Below, piece after piece: positions 8,263 through 15,975 of a stretch of 19,138 nt of DNA (position 1 is the stretch's first letter; every line of letters starts with the position of its first letter). The stretch comes from DATGFK01 sp040007395 (GTDB lineage: Bacteria > Chloroflexota > Anaerolineae > Aggregatilineales > UBA2796). The notes beneath the pieces were generated by a model. It was not told the origin of the DNA. It saw only the letters and a list, made by a program, of their open reading frames with translations, and did not search any database. The DNA is taken from NCBI GenBank assembly GCA_040007395.1, contig JBDTVG010000105.1:1-19138 (forward strand), given 5' to 3'. Both the position numbers and the translations under genes were made by a program.

Positions 8263-11235
8263 TCAGGCAGGTACGGTTTCCTGTTTGCCTGCCGCCACCA
8301 ACGAGAAGCCAAAAGTGCTGCCCTGACCGAGTTCACTTTGTACCCAGACTTCGCCACCATGCCGCTCGATCACGGTCTTAACCAGACTCAGACCCAAACC
8401 TGTGCCAGTAATATGATCAGTGACAGGCTCACGGGCGCGGTAGAATCGCTGGAACAAACGACCTTGCCGTTCTCGCGAAATACCGTAACCATCATCGCTG
8501 ACTTCAAAAACCAGTCGTCCCGCTTTCTGAATCAGGGTGACTTCGATATGCCCATCGTCAGGCGTGTATTTGATCGCGTTGCTGACAAAGTTCGCCACTG
8601 CTTGCCGCAGTTGAGTTGCGCTGCCAAAGACATCCAACATAATGTCTTCCGCAACATCAATTTTCAAAGAAAGCGCTTGATGCTTATATACAGCGGCGGG
8701 TTGCTGGGCTTCTACGGCATCTTCGACCAGTTCGCGGAAGTCGAACCGTTTCCAGTCAGCCCGTACTTCACTCTCGATGCGTTCCAGCGTCAGCAGATCC
8801 TCTATTAGCGTTTTAATAGTATTCGTCGAGTTCTGTATGTATTGAATGTATTCCGTTTGCGCCTCTGAAGGTGCTTCATTCAGGCTTGAGACGAGCATCT
8901 CAAAGTAAGCCATCGCATTGCCTAGCGGGTTACGCAGGTCGTGCGATGCCATGCGGATCATCTCTGACTTCACTTTTTCCAGTTCGCGCACATCTTCATA
9001 GAGGCTAGCCTGTCGCAAAGCCGAGGCGGCCTGACTGGCGACAGACTCTGCCATCAGCATTTCATCCTGCGTAAATTCACGACTGCGGCGGCTCTCAATG
9101 ACCATGACTGCACCGAGCACTTCATTTTGAATTAACAGCGGGGCGACCAACATCGCCCGCGCTTTGAAGCTGGCAATAAAGTTAGTCAAAGTCGGCGGCA
9201 GCGTTGAATCGTCGGCTTGTGCAGTCACGACACGATGGTTTTGCATCGCGCTTTGAAGTTCGGGTAAGGTGTTCAGGTCGTAAATATGACCTACGGGGGG
9301 AAGCACATCGGTCGCGCCGCGAACTGTCCCCAGTTGGTATACCGCCGTCACCACCAGTTCGTCGCGATCCGCCCGATAATCGGTTAGGACGGCACTGGAA
9401 ACGTTCAATACAGCGGCAAGTGATTGCGCTGTGTTCGTTAGTACGTCGTTGCGCTCCATGCTGTATGAAATAGAGCGACCTGCCGAATAGAGTGCTGCCA
9501 TTTCGTCGGCTCGACCTTCGGCCTCGCGATACAAGCGAGCATTGTCCATTGCCACGACAGCCCGCGCCGCCAACCGTTGAATAAATAGAATGTGCGATGT
9601 ATTAAACGCGTCAGACTGATCGCTCTCAAGGGTTAGCACACCCAGTAGTCGTCCCCGGATCTCCATCGGGACGGCGACTTCGGAACGGGTAGACGGCAGC
9701 AGCGGATAGTAATCGGGATCATCAGCGGTATCGGCAGCAATCTGGGTTTTGCGTGTTTGTGTAGCCCGCCCGATGATACCTTGACTTAGTGGGATTGGGC
9801 TGTTAATCGTGTAGGCGTTTATCACTTCTAGTGGATAGCCTAACGCCGCCACTGGAAGTAGTGCTGTCTCGTCACGAGTGACCATCGTGAGCATTCCAGC
9901 AGCAGCACCAGTACGTCGCAGTGCCCAGTCCATTGTCAACATCATCACGTTGTCGAAGTGCAGCGTCGCGCTTAACTCTTTGTCTACACGCTGGATCATG
10001 ACAAGTTCTTCGATCTGATCCTGTAGTTCATGAGCAACGCTCTGAACTTTATCGAGCAGTTGGTTATTTTCGATGGCGGAACGCGCTTGCCCCGCCAGAA
10101 TCGCTAACGGGCGCACCGTATCTTCCGTTGGACGTAGAGCATCAGTAGGATCGGTTAGGCTAATCAGCGCTGCGACGCGCCCATTGTTCAGATACAACGG
10201 CATCATCAACGCATCACCGGATTGCCATGCAGTGTTTGTTGGTGGTTCGTCTTTAGCGGGGAAAAAATAGCCGACACCAACGCGGTAACGCCCAAGCGTT
10301 TTTTCCGAGCGTTGCCAGCGTCCCTGCCATTCCTCTTCGGCGACCAACGCTTGAGGGACGCTGGATTCTGGTTCGGTGATGACCAACTTTTCATCGCGAA
10401 GTGCGATACTCACCTGACCCCAACCCAGACCATGCAGCGAACGCGCCATCAGCCGCAAGCGCTGTTGAAAATCTGGCTCATCGAGCATCCCGCCGATGGC
10501 TTCATGGACGTGCAGTAATCTATCGCGCTCCTCGTCGGTCTTGGCACGTTCCGCGTTCAACGGAACGAAGACTTGCAGCCGCACAATGGCGACAATAATT
10601 GCCAGCGCAGCCAGTATCCCAAACAACTGCGGCAATCCCCACGCTTGCGAATCAGGGATCAGAGCTAGCAGTTGGGAGACAACAAATAACCCCACACCTA
10701 TCCAGAACAATCGATAGGGCAGCTTAGGCCGGGCTTGCCATAGCAAAACGACAATACTGGTATCACACACGATTACATAGAGGCCGACGATTGCCGATAC
10801 CAGACCCGTTGTGGCGAGGGGCGGCGTGACGCTGCCCGGCTCCAGCATAGGTTCGGGCGAACTTACTGCGATGACAAGTGCCAGCACCAGTCCTATCCCG
10901 CCCAACGCTATGGCCCAACGGGTAAGATTACGTTTGTCGAGCACAGTTTCAGTGAATAGAAAAACCGTGAAGCTCCCAAAACACTGGGCCAACATCACCA
11001 GTTTTATCAGTGTTTGGTAGACTTCGAGGGAGAGAGATGTACCGACAGCAGCGTACAGCCATAAGAAAACCGCTAGCACGTCGCCCACAAAGTAGGCAAG
11101 CAGCACCATCGCAAACCGTCTATTCAGCGCTCGGTTAGCACCGATAATCAACGTTAATACGATGATCCCTGCGATCAGCGCACTGCTGACGAGGGTTAAA
11201 ATCAGAATTACACTGGGCCTCGGCTGCAAAGTCAT
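8263..11235 (-). CDS. Membrane sensor histidine kinase: 7TM region, three GAF domains, HisKA, HATPase
   Basis: A kinase of about 990 residues. Seven hydrophobic segments fill residues 8-222 and resemble the N-terminal 7TM region found on some histidine kinases (HisKA_7TM type). Three GAF-like domains follow (about 235-400, 415-575 and 590-745), then HisKA with ASHDLRNPLG (phospho-acceptor His765), and HATPase_c with N-box NFVSNAIKYT, G1 box DDGYGI and G2 box GTGLGLSL. All boxes are intact. I prefer the ATG at 11235; an in-frame TTG at 11250 would add five residues, and neither has a clear ribosome site. It lies 105 nt downstream of the alpha/beta hydrolase on the same strand. No response regulator is adjacent. 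Stacked GAF domains suggest integration of several small-molecule or redox signals (inference). Confidence 0.93.
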   Translation of the reverse strand: MTLQPRPSVILILTLVSSALIAGIIVLTLIIGANRALNRRFAMVLLAYFVGDVLAVFLWLYAAVGTSLSLEVYQTLIKLVMLAQCFGSFTVFLFTETVLDKRNLTRWAIALGGIGLVLALVIAVSSPEPMLEPGSVTPPLATTGLVSAIVGLYVIVCDTSIVVLLWQARPKLPYRLFWIGVGLFVVSQLLALIPDSQAWGLPQLFGILAALAIIVAIVRLQVFVPLNAERAKTDEERDRLLHVHEAIGGMLDEPDFQQRLRLMARSLHGLGWGQVSIALRDEKLVITEPESSVPQALVAEEEWQGRWQRSEKTLGRYRVGVGYFFPAKDEPPTNTAWQSGDALMMPLYLNNGRVAALISLTDPTDALRPTEDTVRPLAILAGQARSAIENNQLLDKVQSVAHELQDQIEELVMIQRVDKELSATLHFDNVMMLTMDWALRRTGAAAGMLTMVTRDETALLPVAALGYPLEVINAYTINSPIPLSQGIIGRATQTRKTQIAADTADDPDYYPLLPSTRSEVAVPMEIRGRLLGVLTLESDQSDAFNTSHILFIQRLAARAVVAMDNARLYREAEGRADEMAALYSAGRSISYSMERNDVLTNTAQSLAAVLNVSSAVLTDYRADRDELVVTAVYQLGTVRGATDVLPPVGHIYDLNTLPELQSAMQNHRVVTAQADDSTLPPTLTNFIASFKARAMLVAPLLIQNEVLGAVMVIESRRSREFTQDEMLMAESVASQAASALRQASLYEDVRELEKVKSEMIRMASHDLRNPLGNAMAYFEMLVSSLNEAPSEAQTEYIQYIQNSTNTIKTLIEDLLTLERIESEVRADWKRFDFRELVEDAVEAQQPAAVYKHQALSLKIDVAEDIMLDVFGSATQLRQAVANFVSNAIKYTPDDGHIEVTLIQKAGRLVFEVSDDGYGISRERQGRLFQRFYRAREPVTDHITGTGLGLSLVKTVIERHGGEVWVQSELGQGSTFGFSLVAAGKQETVPA

Positions 11236-11340
11236 AGTTTTATGGGCCAATTGCTGGCTAATATAGCTTGCAATACGCTAAATGATCCGAACAATATCCT
11301 GATCCATCTGAACAATCTAACAATAATGATACCTAATTGC

Positions 11341-12207
11341 TCAGTGTAGCATATCCAGAAATTTCAGGATAGCGCTATCGCGCACCGGACTAGGAATCGT
11401 CAAGAGACTGGTGTGTCCAGCACCAGTTATGGTGACGGTCTGTGCGGCAGGCATTCCCTGTAGCATCGTCGCCAGCACATCGTCTGACAACACTTGATCT
11501 TCCGCACCACGAATACCCATTTCAGCCCGCACAATCAATACCGGACAGTTTACCTTATTATAGAGATCGGGAAACTGCTGCCCGTTTTCCAGATATTCAG
11601 CTTGCCGATCTGTCTCGACGACGTAGCGAGGCACCCGCCGAATGTAAGTTCCATCTGGCTGTTGAATCAAATTGCTGCGAACCAACGTCTCCAATTCGGC
11701 AGTCCAAGGTTGGTAGAGAGGGGCGGTACGGTAGCGGTCTACATAGGCTTCAAGCGTGGGGTAACGGTATTGTAGGCTGTTATAGTAGCTATCCAGAAAA
11801 GTCTGCGCCGTTTTACTAGGCATAGCGCCACCATCGAACAGAATCAACCCAGTGACGCGATCGGGGTAGAATGCCGCCATATACAAACTGATCGCTGCCC
11901 CAAACGAATGTCCGCCTGCTACGACCTTATCGATCTCTAGACGATCCAACAAGGCAATCATATCTTTGGCATGAACCTGAATGCCGTATTCACCGAACGG
12001 CGTATCAGAAGTCCCACGCCCACGTAAGTCTGGGGCAATCAGTCGCCTACGATTTTGCAGCAAATTACCCAGTGGCAGTGCCGCCAGCGCATTCGCGGTA
12101 AAGCTATGGATAAACAGGACAGGGGTACCATCGCCAGTCCAGTCTGCAATGTGCAGTCGTACTTTACCAGCTAACACGCGATAACTGTCATAATCCGCCA
12201 CAGTCAT
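11341..12207 (-). CDS. Alpha/beta hydrolase
   Basis: A 288-residue alpha/beta-fold hydrolase. The nucleophile elbow is GHSFG with Ser101, the oxyanion strand is LFIHSFT (about 32-38), the acid-turn motif is PDLRGRG (about 59-65), and the catalytic His is H265 in GAGHTSLL near the C-terminus. The triad therefore looks complete. Length and layout match esterase/epoxide-hydrolase-like families, but substrate cannot be told from sequence. Starts are ambiguous: TTG at 12216, ATG at 12207 or GTG at 12201. GAGGG lies only 2 nt before the ATG and 8 nt before the GTG, so GTG at 12201 is a real alternative. A strong hairpin (12219-12259) sits immediately upstream. Confidence 0.92.
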   Translation of the reverse strand: MTVADYDSYRVLAGKVRLHIADWTGDGTPVLFIHSFTANALAALPLGNLLQNRRRLIAPDLRGRGTSDTPFGEYGIQVHAKDMIALLDRLEIDKVVAGGHSFGAAISLYMAAFYPDRVTGLILFDGGAMPSKTAQTFLDSYYNSLQYRYPTLEAYVDRYRTAPLYQPWTAELETLVRSNLIQQPDGTYIRRVPRYVVETDRQAEYLENGQQFPDLYNKVNCPVLIVRAEMGIRGAEDQVLSDDVLATMLQGMPAAQTVTITGAGHTSLLTIPSPVRDSAILKFLDMLH

Positions 12208-12218
12208 TACCCTCAAAA

Positions 12219-12259
12219 CCCAGAGGCAACCATCCTAACTTTGATGGCTCACCTCTGGG
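12219..12259. terminator. Stem-loop with T-runs on both sides, upstream of the hydrolase start
   Basis: CCCAGAGG (12219-12226) pairs with CCTCTGGG (12252-12259). Inside is a second stem, CCATC/GATGG. On the minus strand the stem is followed by TTTTGAGGG, and on the plus strand by CTTTT, so it can terminate in either direction. For minus-strand transcripts it would end the upstream ATPase message only 12 nt before the hydrolase ATG. It may therefore be a terminator or an attenuator of the hydrolase. A GC-rich hairpin (CGCCG/CGGCG, 12288-12301) lies just before it. Confidence 0.6.
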
Positions 12260-12410
12260 CTTTTAATCAACATCAGGTCTAATTCCTCGCCGCTTGCGGC
12301 GGGATTGTGGATTTGCTCTTGATATTCTGTAGCTTGCTGCGGAGTGATTCATTCAAACCGACATTTTGCCGTTGATAGCTTTAGAACCGAGTCCCGCAAA
12401 AACGCAAAAG

Positions 12411-13514
12411 CTATTGAATAACTTTCTCGGTTTGAGCATCAAACAGATGGATGTTACTGGTATCGACGACGACAGGCACACGCTGACCAACTGACATGGA
12501 CGTGCGTGGGTCCATGCGGGCAATGAATGTTTTGCCGTTTTCTTCCAGATAGATGATCTTTTCGTTGCCCATCTGCTCCACCACGTCAACATTGGCTTCA
12601 ATCGGTGATGGCTGGATGCTGGGGGGCTGATATTGCGGGTCGTGGAAGTCTTCGGGGCGAATGCCTAGCACCACAGGCTTGCCTACCGAACTGCGATATG
12701 CTTCAACATGCGAAGCTGGAACCACGATTTTGAAGTTTCCGGTGGTTATATACAGCTTGCCATCAACTTCAGTGAGCGTTGCATCAAAGAAATTCATAGA
12801 TGGGCTGCCGATGAAACCTGCCACAAACACATTTGCCGGATTTGAATACAGATTGGCAGGCGTGTCGATCTGCTGGAGTTCACCCGCGTTCATCACGGCG
12901 ATGCGGGTTCCCATGGTCATGGCTTCCACCTGATCGTGCGTGACGTAGATGAAAGTTGTCCCCAAGCGCTGATGCAGTTTGCTGATGAATGAACGCGCTT
13001 CAACACGCAGTTTTGCGTCTAAGTTCGAAAGGGGTTCGTCCATTAGGAACACCGCTGGTTCACGCACAATGGCGCGGCCTACTGCCACCCGCTGACGCTG
13101 ACCACCGGATAGTTGACGGGGTTTGCGGTCTAGCAACTGCTCGATACCCAGACTCTTAGCGGTTTCGCGAACACGCTGGTCAATGACTTGCTTAGGGGTC
13201 TTGCGAAGTTTTAGGCCGAACGCCATATTGTCAAAAACACTCATGTGCGGGTACAGGGCGTAGCTCTGGAACACCATCGCAATGTCGCGATCTTTGGGGG
13301 CAACGTTGTTAACCACGCGATCCCCGATCCAGATCTCGCCGTCGGAAATTTCCTCAAGTCCGGCAAGCATCCGTAGGCTGGTCGATTTTCCACAGCCTGA
13401 TGGGCCAACCAAGACTAGAAATTCTTTGTCGGCGACTTCGATGTTGAGATCTTTGACCGCAACAACATCGCCGGTATAACGTTTAAACACATGTCTGAAA
13501 GATACACTTGCCAC
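12411..13514 (-). CDS. ugpC: CUT1-family ABC importer ATPase (MalK/UgpC/MsmX-like)
   Basis: A 367-residue ATPase of the carbohydrate-uptake-1 class. Walker A is GPSGCGKST (K43), the signature is LSGGQ (135-139), Walker B is LMDEP with E160, and the H-loop is VTHDQVEAM (H193). After about residue 235 comes the TOBE/OB regulatory region with GIRPEDF, typical of MalK/UgpC. The start is GTG at 13514, because GGAGG lies 5 nt upstream and the product then begins MASVSFRHVFKRY, matching the family. A TTG four codons earlier overlaps that ribosome site. It energises uptake of sugars or glycerol-3-phosphate at the inner face of the membrane. No permease or binding protein is adjacent, so it may serve several importers in trans, as MsmX does (inference). 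The symbol reflects family resemblance only. Confidence 0.95.
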   Translation of the reverse strand: MASVSFRHVFKRYTGDVVAVKDLNIEVADKEFLVLVGPSGCGKSTSLRMLAGLEEISDGEIWIGDRVVNNVAPKDRDIAMVFQSYALYPHMSVFDNMAFGLKLRKTPKQVIDQRVRETAKSLGIEQLLDRKPRQLSGGQRQRVAVGRAIVREPAVFLMDEPLSNLDAKLRVEARSFISKLHQRLGTTFIYVTHDQVEAMTMGTRIAVMNAGELQQIDTPANLYSNPANVFVAGFIGSPSMNFFDATLTEVDGKLYITTGNFKIVVPASHVEAYRSSVGKPVVLGIRPEDFHDPQYQPPSIQPSPIEANVDVVEQMGNEKIIYLEENGKTFIARMDPRTSMSVGQRVPVVVDTSNIHLFDAQTEKVIQ

Positions 13515-13539
13515 AGAGGCCTCCAATAGACTTTATATT

Positions 13540-13555
13540 TTTGCAAAGCTGCAAA
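13540..13555. promoter_or_regulatory. Inverted repeat in the 5' leader of the importer ATPase
   Basis: TTTGCA and TGCAAA arms are separated by AAGC. The element lies between the predicted transcription start and the ribosome site. This is where a repressor of the LacI kind could act, but no regulator gene is in the window and the arms are short. Confidence 0.35.
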
Positions 13556-13569
13556 TTAACTTTTGAGTG

Positions 13570-13598
13570 ATTATGTCACCCTTTGCCAAGTTATACAA
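13570..13598 (-). promoter_or_regulatory. Sigma70-like promoter of the importer ATPase
   Basis: On the minus strand TTGTAT (13598-13593) and CATAAT (13575-13570) are separated by exactly 17 nt. The predicted start, near 13563, gives a leader of about 48 nt to the GTG codon. Confidence 0.5.
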
Positions 13599-13679
13599 CC
13601 CAGATCGGTATTTTGCCCACAATTTTATACACCGATTTGTTCAAAGTGCTAGGCTATGCAGATCTAATTCTCAACATTC

Positions 13680-13723
13680 TCGACAAGAATAATAAGTTTT
13701 ATAGCATGAAATCGACAAGAATA
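13680..13723. repeat. Pair of 12-bp direct repeats, one within an inverted repeat
   Basis: TCGACAAGAATA occurs at 13680-13691 and again at 13712-13723, 32 bp apart, in the 216-nt gap between the GT-C membrane-protein gene and the importer ATPase. The first copy is part of an ATTCT/AGAAT inverted repeat (13676-13690). Possible regulator sites; function unknown. Confidence 0.45.
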
Positions 13724-13730
13724 GTTAAAC

Positions 13731-14846
13731 TTAATTATCGACTGGCACTAACAATGGTTTATCAACTACTGGGGATTGAGCTTGAATGCGATAGATTTGC
13801 CACAACCAGATTGCCCACACTAGCAGCAGCATTCCCGTCCAGTAGTAAGCGCTGTTCCAGTACATAAAGTCGTGCGGCAAGAAAAAGGGGAGGTCCGTCA
13901 GCACCAAAAGCAGCAGGCCGAGGCGGGGGCGGGCTAGAAACGTTGGGATAATCCCAATTGCCAATATAGTCAAAAAGCTGTTGCCGGCAGCATAAGGTGA
14001 TAGCAGAAGCGATACCGCAATCAGCATAGCGGCTTTTTCGCGGTTCAGCGTCCGTTGTGATCGCAAACAAAAATATAGTGTCACTCCCAACACAAGCAGC
14101 CAACAAATCCCCACGAGCAGCGTACTAGCGCCAGCGCGTGTCAGACCTGCCATAAGGCTACTATCCATAATACTACTACGTTCGCTGATGACAAACATAG
14201 CGTTCAGCCATGCGGGGCCAATCCACAACCAACACAGCAGAACCACCGCGGCGAGAATCGCTCCCAATCTTATTTGTTTAGGAACAGGCCATGTCGTCAA
14301 AATATAGAGCGCAAGTATCCCCAACAACAGCCAAGCTTCCTGAACCTTAGCGGTTACGAGAAGAATACCAAGCGCGAGAATCCAGGGTTTTTGCACACGA
14401 TAGCCATACACCAGCAGCAATGCTCCTGCGATAACTAAGCCCTCGAAATTGCCGTCGGCAGTGTGGCGCAGGGCCGGAAAAGAGATCACTAGCAGCAGCA
14501 CACTCACCCAGTGCCGCCAGCGTGGGCGACGGCGCGGCACACTGACTATCAAAACGCCCATAGTAAAGAGCGTGATGATTCCCCAACTGGTCCGCAGCGA
14601 AAACAATCCTAACGGCAGCATGATCAGAAGATCCCACGGGGCGATACGCAGCCCTAGCATATACTGTCGGGCGTGCAGACCGGGCCAGATCGACTGCCAA
14701 TCTATCGCCAGTGTAGTATTCTCAATAGGCCAACGTTCAAAGAAAGATACGCCTATGACGAGTACAACGAGCAGTAAAACCGCACTCAGCGCATAGCCTG
14801 CCAGTTTCCAAGTTTTGTAAGATCGATTTGGGGTACTAAGCTGCAT
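13731..14846 (-). CDS. Multi-pass membrane protein, GT87/DUF2029-like glycosyltransferase candidate
   Basis: A 371-residue, strongly hydrophobic protein with about ten membrane helices. Helix 1 (about 15-35) is followed by an outside loop carrying IDWQSIWPG (D49 W50) and then RIAPWDLLIMLPLGL. An acidic residue after helix 1 and a PPW-like motif before helix 2 are typical of GT-C transferases such as GT87/DUF2029 mannosyltransferase-like proteins. These use polyprenyl-phosphate sugars on the outer face of the membrane. The assignment is by layout and not by a proven catalytic site, so another polytopic family is possible. The start ATG at 14846 has only a weak GAGA ribosome site. It appears to be a single-gene unit. 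No intrinsic terminator follows before the importer ATPase promoter. Confidence 0.78.
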   Translation of the reverse strand: MQLSTPNRSYKTWKLAGYALSAVLLLVVLVIGVSFFERWPIENTTLAIDWQSIWPGLHARQYMLGLRIAPWDLLIMLPLGLFSLRTSWGIITLFTMGVLIVSVPRRRPRWRHWVSVLLLVISFPALRHTADGNFEGLVIAGALLLVYGYRVQKPWILALGILLVTAKVQEAWLLLGILALYILTTWPVPKQIRLGAILAAVVLLCWLWIGPAWLNAMFVISERSSIMDSSLMAGLTRAGASTLLVGICWLLVLGVTLYFCLRSQRTLNREKAAMLIAVSLLLSPYAAGNSFLTILAIGIIPTFLARPRLGLLLLVLTDLPFFLPHDFMYWNSAYYWTGMLLLVWAIWLWQIYRIQAQSPVVDKPLLVPVDN

Positions 14847-15037
14847 CGTGACGTGTCTCGCTATAGATAAAACTACAGGATCGCCAAAGTAATCCGCAGT
14901 CTTGCGGGCTAGGGCTTTACCCCATTATAGATACTTCAGAAAATGTTGGGGGCTTTGCAGCAAAGCTGTTAGAGCTTTGGAAAATCGGTGATGTTTTAGC
15001 CTTTTATACCCTCCACCTTACCCAACGTACACCCAAT

Positions 15038-15092
15038 GTTAAATGTATGTGAAATCACGACTAAAGTGAAGTTAAGAGTCGGTAAAATCTTG
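15038..15092 (+). promoter_or_regulatory. Candidate Pho box: five 11-bp-phased repeats upstream of phoU
   Basis: Five units begin at 15038, 15049, 15060, 15071 and 15082, exactly 11 bp apart. They start GTTAAAT, GTGAAAT, ACTAAAG, GTTAAGA and GTAAAAT. PhoB/PhoP-type regulators bind 7-bp direct repeats spaced by 4 bp (11-bp period), and several phyla use TTAA-containing repeats. The array ends 10 bp before the phoU -35. The function is inferred from the spacing and from phoU. Confidence 0.6.
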
Positions 15093-15102
15093 TGGCTTAC
15101 CA

Positions 15103-15131
15103 TTGTGTTAGACTGCGAGATCGCTTATAGT
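15103..15131 (+). promoter_or_regulatory. phoU promoter
   Basis: TTGTGT (15103-15108) and TATAGT (15126-15131) are separated by 17 nt. The predicted start, near 15138, leaves a leader of about 29 nt containing the GGGGAG ribosome site. The imperfect -35 fits an activator-dependent promoter with the phased repeats just upstream. Confidence 0.6.
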
Positions 15132-15166
15132 CTCGATCTTGAACCGATTCCGATGGGGAGTTACAC

Positions 15167-15838
15167 ATGCCGACGCGGGTATTATTTGACCGTTCGCTGA
15201 TTGACATTCGTGACCATCTGCTGCGGCTGTCGAGTATGACGGACAAAGCAATTGTGGATTGTATGAAGGCGTTGCAAGAACGCAATGCCGATCTGGCACA
15301 GCAAGTCAGCGCGAACGACTCAAACCTAAACGACGTGCGCTATGCCATCGAAGAAAAATGTTACACCGTGATCGCTACACAGCAGCCCAATGCTACCGAT
15401 CTACGCGATATTGTTGGTTCGCTCAGTGTTGCTACGAATCTGGAACGCATTGGTGACCATGCTGCCGGGATCGCCCGCCTGACGCTGCGCATGATCGACC
15501 AACCGTTGCTCAAGCCGCTGGTGGACATCCCCCAGATGGCGGAAATAGGTCGTGAGATGGTCAAGGGCGCTGTCGATGCCTTTCTGGAACATGATGCAGC
15601 ATTGGCAGAAAAGCTTGTCGAGCGGGACAAAGATGTTGACCGCCTACAAGATCAGGTTTACAAAGACTTGCTTGAGATCATGATCAAAGATACTGCGACG
15701 ATAGAACGGGCGACCTTCCTATTGTGGGTTTCGCACAATCTGGAACGCATTGGCGACCGTGCCACCAATATCTGTGAACGAGCAGTTTATGCGGCGACAG
15801 GCGAATTGAAGGAATTCCACGCCACAGAAACCCACTAA
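15167..15838 (+). CDS. phoU: Phosphate signalling protein PhoU
   Basis: A 223-residue, all-helical protein of normal length for PhoU. It is made of two three-helix repeats. The metal-cluster motif NLERIGD appears in both, at 91-97 and 191-197, exactly 100 residues apart. PhoU is cytoplasmic. In characterised bacteria it links the PstSCAB phosphate importer to the PhoR kinase and keeps the Pho response off when phosphate is sufficient. The ATG at 15167 has GGGGAG 7 nt upstream. No pst, phoR or phoB gene is in the window, so this is a solitary phoU here. The phased repeats upstream suggest that it is itself under Pho control (inference). Confidence 0.96.
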   Translation: MPTRVLFDRSLIDIRDHLLRLSSMTDKAIVDCMKALQERNADLAQQVSANDSNLNDVRYAIEEKCYTVIATQQPNATDLRDIVGSLSVATNLERIGDHAAGIARLTLRMIDQPLLKPLVDIPQMAEIGREMVKGAVDAFLEHDAALAEKLVERDKDVDRLQDQVYKDLLEIMIKDTATIERATFLLWVSHNLERIGDRATNICERAVYAATGELKEFHATETH

Positions 15839-15893
15839 CGGTGGACAAAGCGGATTAGGTTATTCTCATATTTTAAGGGTAAGCAGTTGAAAA

Positions 15894-15908
15894 AACGCAT
15901 AAAGCGTT
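15894..15908 (-). terminator. Small intrinsic terminator downstream of tRNA-Sec
   Basis: On the minus strand AACGC pairs with GCGTT across TTTAT, and is followed by TTTT. The stem is only 5 bp. It follows the much stronger shared hairpin (15920-15956) for transcripts coming from tRNA-Sec and priA. Confidence 0.4.
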
Positions 15909-15919
15909 AAATCAAGGTT

Positions 15920-15956
15920 CGGGGCGAAGTCTGCCAGCGTGGTAGACTTCGCCCCG
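15920..15956. terminator. Strong shared hairpin between phoU and tRNA-Sec
   Basis: A 13-bp perfect stem (CGGGGCGAAGTCT with AGACTTCGCCCCG) is extended inward by CCA/TGG. It lies between the convergent phoU and tRNA-Sec. The U-tract is weak on both sides, but the position and stability argue for a two-way terminator. Confidence 0.7.
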
Positions 15957-15975
15957 ATTCGTTATTGCAATGAGG

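Larger units (their letters stand above)
14847..15166. other. Divergent regulatory region between the GT-C gene and phoU
   Basis: This 320-nt region has no gene. It holds the phased repeats (15038-15092), the phoU promoter (15103-15131) and two small stem-loops of unknown role: CCGCA/TGCGG (14894-14907) and GCTTTG/CAAAGC (14952-14966). A weak TTGGCG, 16 nt, TATAGC pair on the minus strand could drive the GT-C gene. Confidence 0.45.

Noticed and set aside
11251..11340. Promoter or terminator between the hydrolase and the 7TM kinase
   Set aside because: No hairpin with a T-run and no well-spaced -35/-10 pair could be found in this gap.
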